Origin: Paracentrotus lividus
Taxonomy: Eukaryota > Echinodermata > Echinoidea > Camarodonta > Echinidae
Assembly: GCA_940671915.1 (NCBI GenBank)
Contig: CALNVZ010002100.1
Span: 18,952,948-19,016,947 of the forward strand
Direction of reading: 5' to 3'
Length of the DNA: 64,000 bases
Shown piece by piece: positions 33,101 to 45,100 of the stretch (position 1 is the first letter of the stretch; each line of letters begins with the position of its first letter). The position numbers and the translations under genes are program-made. A model generated the notes under the pieces. It searched no databases. It was not told the DNA's origin and saw nothing but the letters and a program-made list of their open reading frames with translations.

Positions 33101-36100
33101 TGTTCATATGAAAATACATAAACGCTGTTCTTTTACAGCTACGTGCCCGCTAATCACCCCGTAATGAAGAGGTCCGGGATTGAACATTTGAAAAGATCGC
33201 TCGAAGACATCGCATGAAACATCTATTGTCACTATAATGAAACAGCCGGTATGATTTAATTGCCTGATTGTCAAAGCCAGGCAACGCAACTTTCATTTAC
33301 CTGTCAATAAAATAATGATGCACAACATTCCGCAGTACAAGAGTTTACAAACTTTAGTTTCGAAAAGTGTAAACTAATTGGAAATAAATAACTAAAATTG
33401 ACACGCAATTTGGTTTCTTCATCTTCTAATAATGTGCAAAAATATTCAAGAAGTATATATATGCATCATTTCAATTATGCTTCATGTTATTGCAATAAGC
33501 ATATCTACTATCAGGAAGTCGTTCAAATTACACATATTTTCGTTCCGCTATACCTTCATTGGCAAGTTTCTAAATTCGGATGGCATGGATATCGGAGGGG
33601 GGGGGCGTCGGCCAAAAAGACATCCCATCATAAAATATTTAGTTACTTTTAGAATATCTTCAAGCGATCTTGAGATTAATTGAAACCATTTACTATATCA
33701 TGTTACACGTCTGCTGAAAAATATGATCTCAACTTATATTCAATCAGCGTTATTCACATATCCCGATGGGGCCGGACCGGCGAGGTGAAAACAGCCGTTC
33801 TGGACAATTTTGTGCTGTGATGTTCATATGAAATATACATAAATGACTGTTCTTTCGCTGCTACGTGCCCCGTAATCACCCCGTAATGAAGAGGTCCGGG
33901 ATTGAACATTTGAAAAGATCGCTCGAAGACATCGCATGTAAACATCTATTGTTCACTATAATGAAAAGCCGGTATGATTTCATTGCCTATTGTCAAGCCA
34001 GGGCAACGCACTTTCATTTACCTGTCAATAAAATAATGATGCACAACATTCCGCAGTACAAGAGTTTACAAACTTTAGTTTCGAAAAGTGTAAACCAATT
34101 TGAAATACATAACTAAAATTGACAGGCTTTTTGGTTTCTTCATCTTCTAATAATGTGCAAAAATATTCAAGAAGTATATATATGCATCGTTTCAATTATG
34201 GTTCATGTTATTGCAATAAACTGGTCTACAATCAGGAAGCCTTTCAAAATCAGTTATTTTTTCTGATCCGAACTTCATGATACAATTAAAAAAAAAAAAT
34301 CTATTTCATTTCGATGCATAGAAATCGCCCTCTCTATCACTTGTAATTATAAAATCAAAAAGAGTATACTTGCATGTTTGTGCAAAGGTATACATATCTG
34401 ATTCGCAATAGAGAGAGAGAGAGAGAGAGAGAGACAAGATACACATATTATCGCTAAATACCTGAATTTACAAGTTTCTAAATTCGAAAGGCATGGAAAT
34501 TGTGGAGGGGGAAGGGTGGGGGTGGTCAGCGGGGAAGACATTCCATCGTGAAATATTTCGTTACTTTTAGCAAATCTTCAAGAGATCTCGAGATTAATTG
34601 AAACCATTTACTTTGTTATTTATGAATTATGATTTCAACTTATATTCAATCAGACCGTATGCCTTATTCATATATCCCGATGGGGCCGGCGAGGTGAAAA
34701 CAGCCGTTCTGGACAATTTTGTGCTGTGATGTTCATATGAAATATACATAAACGACTGTTCTTTCACAGCTACGTGCCCCGTAATCACCCCGTAATGAAG
34801 AGATCCGGGATTGAACATTTTGAAACGATTTCAAAAACACACCGCGGGTAAACTCAAGACGCTCAATGGAGATACATCTATTGGTCACTATAATGACAAG
34901 CCTGTATGATTTAATTGTTGATTGTCAAGACAGGTTGACGCACTTTCCATCGCCCCAATTATAATCTGAATAGATGATTGCAAATATAAGAGTTCAGTGC
35001 AAGGACAGTTTTTGACACATACATTAGACATTTATAATAATAATGAAAAAAATCGATAAGGGAAATTTCAGTTTATAGGAAATAATGCTTATATATAGCA
35101 AAATGACAAGCACACAAGGATAACTCGATCTACACCACCCAAACGCGAATTACATCGATTTCGTAGAAGAATTTCTAATGTTTATTATCAAGATTTGTAT
35201 TTGTGGGAAGAAAAAAAAAAACGATTTTACAAAAAAAAAAAAAACATTATTTTTTTATGCAAAAGAAAAAAGTAGCATTTTGCCTTTTTGAGGAATTGAT
35301 AATGATAATTCCTACTATTCTTTATAATAAGAACTTCTGCTATTTTCATTTTTGCTCCGTGAACTCGCTATCGATTCCTGGTTTCACTACAACTGTTCCC
35401 CTTAGTGGAGTAAATAACGATCCCAACAAACAGACCATAACAGTAGCTTAGAATATGGTATCTGTAAATACGACCATCATTAAACAAACAATGAACAAAG
35501 GAGTAGGCGTAAGAAAAAACTAATATTAGGTCTTACAAAAGTTAGTTTTGACATTTACATCCCTTACATATTTGATAAAAATGAAAGCATAACATAATCT
35601 GCCTTACTGTTCATTGAAAATGTATTCATTTGCCGTGTAAAAGCTAGGTTAGTACACATTGTTATCGCTTTTCTTTCCCCCATTGAGTCACGTGTAATGA
35701 GACACACACGCAAGACAGCACGCAACTGAATAGACATCCGGTACCTAAACACACGTCACACATACTCGACGCTTCGAAATTCTTTGGTCGTGATCAAATT
35801 ATCATACTTCAATATAAAATGTCTCTTTCTGACAAAAAACTCCACTATGACATACGTTTTTTTTATGGATTTGGAAAGTCATATTATTCACCTAAACAAA
35901 CATGTCAAAATTATAGCTCAAAAGTAAATTTTCGACGTCCTTTTGGGGGCAAAAGGGAAACAACTTTTTGAAACTTTTTTTGGGCCCATAAATGGGCCTC
36001 CGGCACGCCAGGGCTATGGGCCCATTTATGGGCCTCCGGCACGTTAAGAGTTAAAATAATGCAAGCATTTCAATGTGTTCATGTTATTTATGATTTCTAG

Positions 36101-39100
36101 TCACTAATATAAACTGCCTCACAATTGAATTATATTGTTAGTAACTTCGACTTCCATTTCGACTTCATGTACACTATGAACATGGCACAATCCAAAGGTC
36201 TTTGACTGGGCGTAACCCAGTTATCTGAAGGTCCATAAGACCAAAGACCCACAAGACCCAAGGACAATCCCCCCTTCCCTTCCATTTTCATACACATGTT
36301 CAAATAAAAACAATGAACAAAAAAGCTGATAGATAATAGTCTCCCATTGGAAAATTTTGGGCCACCTGCATACTCCTGCTGCATAATTGCCGCAGGTTTT
36401 TACATGCAAATTAGATTCTGTCGCAGTCCTGCTGCATACAATTTCAGTATGATTAAAAGTCTGTGGCAGGTCTGCGGTATATTCTTTTTCATGAATATTC
36501 ATTTTTTGCTTCCTTGCCGCATACTCTTGATAAAAATTCTGCGGCAGGTTTGCAGCATAGGGCCTACCCTTTAGGATGAATATTTGTATGCTACTTCTCT
36601 GTCGCAGACTTGCTGCATACTCTGTAGCAGACCTGCAGCATACTCTCCCCATAGAAAAAAAATGTGCTGCTATATTCAATTTCACCTCAGCTTTGGAGGA
36701 TATACAGTGTCTAACTTCAGTCAGAAAAGGAATAATTCTTCTGTATCATATTCATTTGATATTGACATTCTATTATTCATGTTATCAGAGTAGCAGCATG
36801 TAATGTATGTAAGCCATTGTAGGGACATATACAGTGTGTCCAACAAAAAATGCTAATGGCACTATAGATTGGTATAATATTAAAACTACAATATCATACT
36901 GTTTATATCTTTATACCAGTAAACTACAATTCATATCCTACAACTGGATGAAATTTTATGTGATATGGTACAATAATCACAAAGATATGAGCATTTTTTC
37001 ATTACGCATTCGGAAACCTCTCCATCTAAGTTTTGTATTAAGTAGTACTGGGTGTATCGAATAAAAGGAAACCCAAGTTTGATTATTAATAATTTGAAAA
37101 ATATTTCATTATCATTGTAAAGTGCAACTCATTACCATTCTAATGATACCTCTCTCAGCTCAACAATATCATGCATCACTGAACCCCATTGTTCTGCAAA
37201 AGTCTTGCAAAATTGTGAGTGGTTCACTTTCATGCTCCTTGAGATGGGTTGTTCAAATGTGCCTCAAAGGAAACCCAAATTTGATCATCAATAATTTTAA
37301 AAAATATTACAGTAGTGATTATGAAGTTTCTATCACTGGAAAGTGCAACTCATTGTCATTTTAATGATACCTCTCTCAGCTCACCAATGTCATGCATCAC
37401 TGAACCCCATTGTTCTGAAAATTGTCTCGCCAAATTGTGATTTGTTTCTTTTCATGCTCCTTGAGATGAGGTGTTTGAATGTGCCTAAACACGATTAGCA
37501 ATTCTAAGTAAAGCATTCTAATAATATTCAATAATGCTTTTTAAAAAATGGGTTGGAAATGCCTACTTATTTAGTCCATCAAGCTTACCATCCATGTAAT
37601 TTCTTCATGTTACAGCTCATGGCAGCCTAGAGAGACTTAAGCCCCGTCTTAACAGACACTTTTTTGACAATCTTACCCGGGTAACGTCCGGACGTTACCC
37701 TGGTATTTTAAAGATTTCTATTAAGCCGCTCTACTAGGGTAACGCCCGGAGGTTCTCCGGGTAAGATTTGCCAGATTCTTACCCTAGTCTTACTAGGGTA
37801 AAGTAACAACCCAGTTTTACCCGGACATTGTCCAGACAACTGTTCTGTTAAGACACTCTCGGGGTAATACTAGGGTAACATCTCGACATTAATTGCCCAA
37901 TGATAGAAGAGAGCGGAAAATGACAGAACAAAGAAATACAAAAGAGAAGATGACAGAAAGACAAAACAAAGAAATACATAAGAATGGAAGGGAAGGGGAA
38001 AGAAACATAAAATTTTGTTTCCGTATATTGGAAAGCACGTTTTGCATACAGTCTGAGGTGTAAAATGTTTAAAATCTTAAAATGGGTCCGTTATCATTGA
38101 TTCAATGTTGCCATTTTAGGCTTGCGAACTTCAAAAAATGACATTTTTGCATTCAACCATTGCTCACTGAAGCACGACTTAAAATTTGTTCCCATTGTAG
38201 TTAATTAAATTCCCGTGCATGGACATATAATCAGATTTTTTAAATTCCTCCTGGTTCAAAAATTATTGATATCTGAAACAGGGGGAACTTTCTTTTTGTG
38301 TTGTGTTTAGTTGGGTTCCCTTTTAAAGCACATTGAAACAAACCCATCTCATCTATGAGTGTGAAAGTGAACCACTCACAATTTTGCAAGACATATTTAA
38401 AACCATGGGCTTCAGTGATGCGTTAAATTGGTGAGCTGAGAGAGGTACCATTTTAATGCTAATGAGTTACACTTTCCAGTGATAAAAATTTTATAATCAC
38501 CATCATAATATTTTTTGAATTATTGATGATCAAACTTGGGTTTCCTTTTATTCGATACATCCAATACTACTTTAATACAAAACTTGAGTGGAGAGATTTC
38601 CTGATGTATAATGAAAATATGCTCATATCTTTGTGATTTTTGGACCATTGTAAATAAGGAAAAGACGTCAGTCAAAGTGTCTATTAAATGTTAACTCTTT
38701 AATGTGAACCGTAGTTGTTTGGAGACGATCCCGAAGTGAGTACATAACCACATAATACATCTATAGGCAGTTAGCGACCAGCAGAGCAAGGTGGCGCTAT
38801 TCCATAAATACTCAACAAACATAATAATGGCGTGATTACTCTCCCTTCTTTAAATCTTTTAGGGACAGTCGAGAACTAGAAGGCCTGTCATTTTGGGGTC
38901 ATCCCACAAAACCGACACCCACGAGACCGACGGCCCATTAGTCTGACACTAGACAAAAAAGGCCTATTAGACCGACGCTAGCAAATAAAGACCCATCAGA
39001 CCGACACGAGAACAAACAGGCCCACGAGACCGACACCACAATATTGTAGTGTCGGTCTCGTGGGCCTGTTTGATCTTGTGTCGGTCTAGTGGGCTGTCGG

Positions 39101-42100
39101 TCTCGTGGGCCTAAATTGTTTATACTAGTAGTCGATCTCGTTGGCCTATTTACTTTACTATCGGACTCGTGGGTCGTCGGTCTCGTGGGCCGTCGGTCTC
39201 GTGGGTGTCGGTCTCGTGGGCTGTACCCGTCATTTTGGCCTATACTTTAGCATCACTAACACAGAATTATAAAACATAAGTACCTTTCAATGCGTATCAG
39301 GACATCTCCCCCGGAGGACAACTCCCCCGGGGACAATTTCCGGAGGACAGCTCCCCCGGAGGACATAGGGTTAGGGTTAGGGTTAGGGTTAGGGTTAGGG
39401 TTAGGGTTGTCCTCTGGGGGAGTTGTCCTCCGGGGGAGCTGTCCTCCGGGAATTGTCCCCGGGGGAGTTGTCCTCCGGGGGAGATGTCCTAGAACCCTTT
39501 CAATGGTATCCAAACCACTTGCATAATATAACACTTATGATAAAACTACTCCAGTTAAATAGGGAATAGGATTTAGTGATTGTTTTGACTAATATTCACA
39601 AAAATTAAACTCAACTGAGTAACATCTGTACCACCTGTTTGATATGGAAAGGTTGACAATTAAGACATATTGGCCTGAATCATAATACAAAAACAATATA
39701 TATGAGATTATGAAATAAGCATAGTATCTTGTGCACTAGTTGACAGAAAACAACTGGTCCATAAAAAATCACTGTAATATATAAACTCTCATTGGAATTG
39801 GGGAAGAAGGGAACGCAACACGTAAAAATGTGTAACAAGGAACATTAAACACGAATATAAGCAAAAATGGTGCATGACTGAATATCACTGATGAATAGTT
39901 AACAGGGGAATGTACAATGTACTTAGTCCAACATCCATATATCTTGTGTATACATCTACACGAATAAACTGTCTCAAGAACGGGAAGGACAAGGGGAGAG
40001 TGGGAGGGGGCTGCAGCAGCTACTAATCCTTGAAGCGAGCTGGCATACGTCGCAGACGTTGGGGGCGATGCGAGACAGGTGGACTGGCGGGGGGCGAGGG
40101 GGTGTGTCGTTGCACAGGGGGTTGACAGAACTGGTGGAACAGGGGGTGGGGGAACAGGCTGAGGGGTACAAGGGATGGGAAGCGTGGCACCATCGTCGTC
40201 GTCGCTCTGCGTCGAAATGGGAACCAGAGGCAACCGAGCATGATGATCTGGCACTTTCATACAGTCTGACATTTTCACACGATATGACGACTTGCGGAGC
40301 TGGGAGCGACGAATTTCGGATATTGCACCATGTACCGTCAACAGATCCCAAAGGTACCTAGGGCGTGCATGGGATTTGGTGCGATCACTGCGAAGATAGA
40401 CGAGGTCACCGACTTCAATACCGGCATCGGCGAGAGGAGACCCGAAGGGGCTTTGGCACGCTCACTGTGGGGGTGGTTAGCCATACGTTGATCATGCTGG
40501 CTGGCTATGAGTTCGTCGTCGGAGATGAAGATCTGGGCATGACTAAACTGGTCACATTGGGTTCATATTTCACGAGCTGACAGACCTCATGAACGGAGAC
40601 GGCTGTTCAGGCGAGCGGTAGCCAACGACAATGTCAATGGAGAGAGGGGTTCGCCGCGAGGATCATGGCGTAGTAGTTCATCTTCAAGCTCGCGGATAGC
40701 CTTCTCAGCGACTGGGTTCTTGTTGGCGTTCTTAGGGTGACCTAACTCCATGGATATGCCCAGCGTAGCAAGCTGTTGGTCCTCACACAAGGAGGAAAAC
40801 CCAGGGGCAGGATCAGTCCGAACGACGGCGTGGCGGCCATCAAGCGGATGTAGCTCGACACAGAGGCGAATCAGGGCTTCGCGAAGAGTATCATGACGCT
40901 CATCAGCAATGAGGCAAGTAGTGGTATATGAGGAGACACTCTCATGAAGCACGAGATCAATTGCTTGGAGCGTTTGAGAACATCGGCTGCGAAATTGATA
41001 CCGACGACTGCAGGAGGGTCAGCAGAAGTCTGAGGGGTCACTGTCGATGGAGTGTTGCGGAGAGAAGCGCACTGGTGACAGCGATCAGTAACTTGCTTGA
41101 GTGCGAGATCCATATCCAGAGCGAAAAAATGTCTGTTGACAACGGACTTGAGCTGGCTCTGCGTTGGATGGTCAAGCTGGAGGTGGATGGACGTGAGGAT
41201 TCCGGGAAGAACATCCCGCGGGACGATAATGCATTCACGTGGGGAGAGCAGAGGAACCTCCCTGCGCACAACAAGGAGGCCATCACGTGCGATTGTGGCA
41301 ACACGAAGATAGCGCTTTACATCCTTGATGTTAGTTAGCTTCTTGGATGGTCGTGTGCCTTGACGAAGGTGGGAGTGAGTACGTCTAAGATCAGCACACT
41401 CGGACTGGATGTTGTGCCAAGCTGGACGTGACGTGAAGGGGAGTTTCTCTCGTCCGGCAAGGATGTCACTTGGAGTAACCCGATGGACAACAGACTCTTC
41501 AGTTCTGTGGATGAAAGAACACACCTGACACGAGGGGTCAGTACAAGGGGCAGCGTTGCGACCAGCAAAGTCGGATGGAATGTTGACAGCCCCAGCCAGA
41601 TGCTGGACGGAGCATTGGTATCTGCTGACATTGGACAGGAAAGTATACACACGAGGACTTGCAGAGAATGCACCACGACACAACTTCTCAAAGGCTTGGA
41701 CACAAGGCTTGCTGTCAATGAGAATACATGGGCGATGAAGGGACTGGACCATGTACGGACCAAAATGGGTGCAGGCAGCCGAGATAGAAAGAGCTTCGAC
41801 TTCGCAAGGTAACCATGTTATCTGGCGCCCACGCAGTTTGACACCATAGAAGCCAGCTAAGCATGGCTTACCATCCCTGGTGACATACATGGTGGAGCCA
41901 ATGCCATGGTTCCGGACAGCGCCGTCCGTCACAATCCAAATCTGGTCCGATGGATGGGGGAGAGTAATGGTGCGGGGGGAGGAGAGAGCATCTTGACAAG
42001 CACGAAAAGCGACTTGTAAATCATCGGACCATTCTATGCGGTCGGCAGACGGGCGGCCGGCAACAACAGCATCCAAGGGGCTAAGCAATACTGCACAATG

Positions 42101-45100
42101 TGGTAAGACCCGAGAGATCATCTTGTAGGCGCCAATGAATGATCGCAAACCTTTGACGGTCTTTGGGGGATCACAAGAGGCCAGGGGTGCCACACGATGG
42201 GGCCTAGACCGAAGAGTACCTTGCGACCAGACCCATCCAAGAACATTGGTCGATTTGGGACAAATGACAGTTTTCCTCGGGGAAAGGCGGAGACCGGAGG
42301 TGCGGAGGGCGTGCAAGACACGAGTCCAGTTTGTCAGGAGCTCATGGGGAGTGTCACCTCCACAGAACAAGTCATCAGCTAGCTTGACAACAACACCTTC
42401 ATGTAACAAATCACCAAGAACACGACACATGAGCTCCTCCAGAGCAGTTTCAGAACCGGGCATTCCCATAGCAGACGAGTGTACACTCTCACACCGCGAA
42501 ATGGGGTAGCCACCCACAATATTTCATAGAAGCCTTAGCTAGCGGGATTTTGTAGAAGGCACTTGTAAGATCTGATGTGATAAGGTAACGCCACTGGCCA
42601 ATATGGCGCAACGTCGAGTCAACGTCAGGTAAGAGGGAGGGTTGGGGCTTGGAGTAGCGGCCAACATCGGCAAAGGCTGTGACAAGTCGAAAGCCCCCAC
42701 TGGGCTTCTTACGAGAAAGGAGGGATTGAGGTATTCAACCGAAATGCCTACATCTTCAGGGCGAGCAAACACCCATTTGTTCCAACTCATCAAATTTTTT
42801 TTGGAGTTCGACGAGTGATGGGCGAGCATACAGAGGCACACGGCCTTTCCGTTGCGGGGGCTGGACAGGCCCATATTCACAACCGCCTCGAATGGGCCTG
42901 CAGAACCATTGTACCCTTGGAAAGCGGGATCGAACACGTCATCGAACTCAGAGTGGAGCAAGGCAAAGTCCTGTCTTATTTCAGGTGAAAGGACACTATC
43001 AGGGTCTAGGAGATAGTCTCAGAATGTTTGACAATGCCCGATGTAGAGGGGCGTGGCTTAGCAGGTGGGTGTGCAGATGGGCCAGATTTGGTTACATCAT
43101 TGACATAGACAGGCCTGACTTGACAAAAATGCTCATTCTTGCGGAGAAGCCGGGGCACGTCGGACAGATTGGGGATACGAACCTTACCAGCCACACTAGA
43201 TATGATACAAGGATTAGGCCATGACTGACTAGCACTGGAATGACTCTTCGACTGAACAACACGGGGCTCAAGAGCGACCGTCTCATGGACAACAAATCGA
43301 CAGGGAGTGACAGTTCAACAAACTCACCAGGCCACAGAACAGTAGACTGCGGGGGAGCACGAAGGACATGTGCCCGACGGACGGCATGAGATTTCCTATT
43401 GGACGTAGACTTAGAGCCATATGTAAACACTGTGTCCTCCCCAATGCTTATCTGGCGCTTGGCAGGCCGGACAGAGATATCTATGCCTCCATGAATGGGG
43501 TACCTGCAAGGACCTCAACATCTAAATCGTTCACAACCAAACCATCAAAGCGGAGCTGTTTCGACTCCCTTGAGAATGTGAGTTGCATCTCACCGAGAAC
43601 TTCCAGTGGGGACACACCATCAGCCTGATGTGCAGACTGTGAACTGGGTTTGATTTCACCACCAAGGGCACGCACGGTTGAAGCACGAATCATATTACCT
43701 GTAGCACCACTGTCCACAGTAATACGGGTGGTATGGTGCCCGGAAAAGGCATCGAAATACGGAGACTGGCGGATCTGTACTCGGAGGGCAGAAGTCTTGG
43801 GATATGGAGGACTCTCCTCTGAGGGATTGACAGGAGAAGGGATCTGATCCGCATCGCCTGAGTCACTATTACAATCTGCACCGTCACCTTCCTCAAAAAT
43901 GTTGGCGACCTGTCGAGCCCTGACAATGAAACGACGATCATGTTCTGGCAAATAGGAACACTCGCTAAGGTAATGGTTATCAGGACACCGCGCTTCACGA
44001 CAAAGAGGGCAGTATTTATTAGTACGTGTCTGATTGGAAGACCGTGGTTTGGCAATGCTGCGTGGGCGGGGAGAGGGAAACTTGTCCAAGCGACCCTTCC
44101 GTGGAGGGAATGAGGCAGTAGTGCGCATAGCACGAGAGCTTTCGGTAGAATGGATCTCGTCGAGTAAGCTCTCAAGGGCCTGTGATATCTCTGGTTTGAG
44201 AGATGCGAGAGATCGAGCGCGCAGCTCGGTGCCATAACGTTGCTTCACCAAACGCGGGAGGTCAACATGGATTAATTGTAACCACTGGAGGATTAAGAAG
44301 TTTTCCACGGTAGGGGTTAACTCCTCGTCCTCAGTGAGAATTGCGCCATGATGAGTAATGCCGCCATTGGCTGTCAAGAGATTATCCTCGACGAACGCTA
44401 CAAGGCGCTGATATAAGTCCTCGGGCCGTTCGTCTGACTCAAGCTTAATGTCCGTGAAATCAAGAAAATGGGCCCCACTGCTCTGGAAACCATAGTGCAA
44501 TCGGATTTTGCCCCAAATGTCATTCAGGGAGGTTGCATTCCGGATAATGGAATTACAGGATATTATCGGGCAGTAATTGGCTATTTGACCCAGCATTAAC
44601 TCCAACATGCTAGCCTTCTGCTGAGCCGACCGTCTCGTTTCTGATGGTTCAGAATTTGGGTCGTTAACGAAGCCACGAAGCGGGTCACGCTTTGTTTTCT
44701 TATGCCAAGAGAAGTCATCGCCCAAAAACGTAGCAAAGTTAGAGTCTAGAGTGAGGATGTATATCAGATTCTGTTTCCAATTTTCGAATGAATTAACGGT
44801 TTCATGTTTGGTGAGGCACCATTGTTTGGGCACTCTATGGGAAGCCATCATATAGACTAGTATAATCTAAATCTAGATTCTATACAGGTATGTGAATGGC
44901 TGGGACTACGGTTAGGTCAACGCTAACAACTGAACGGTGAGGTGAGTAACAAATCAGACACTTACCCCAACAAGAACTTTCGGCTGACTGACAGCAAGCA
45001 CGAAGTCTAATCAGGTAATGACAATGGATTTGAATCCAACAAGATGCCACCACGTAAATAAGGAAAAGACGTCAGTCAAAGTGTCTATTAAATGTTAACT

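Larger units (their letters stand above)
31198..36050. mobile_element. TTAA-flanked 4.85-kb unit in gene B intron 1
   Basis: TTAA at 31,194-31,197 and 36,051-36,054. The ends CTCTTAACGTGCCGG and CCGGCACGTTAAGAG are perfect inverses; a second CCTGGCGTGCCGG block lies just inside each end. Gene A intron 1 has no such insertion. The interior contains CT-rich simple repeats (31,980-32,800), three long direct repeats (32,848-34,960) and AT-rich DNA. I find no transposase. It may be a large non-autonomous element or two elements whose outer ends now frame unrelated DNA. Confidence 0.5.

Noticed and set aside
36221..36685. 154-codon minus-strand open frame with repeated YAA motifs
   Set aside because: Translation of the GCATAC/GCAGAC repeat block; the motif is shared with a block at 47 kb that keeps no frame.
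39366..39408. True chromosome end
   Set aside because: Only about seven units, enclosed in a palindrome inside an LTR retrotransposon with sequence continuing on both sides.
39256..39534. Open frames on both strands with (NP)n or (GL)n runs
   Set aside because: Products of the TTAGGG loop and palindromic arms, not proteins.
40928..44237. Many plus-strand open frames within the LTR retrotransposon
   Set aside because: Shadows of the minus-strand Gag and Pol coding sequence.
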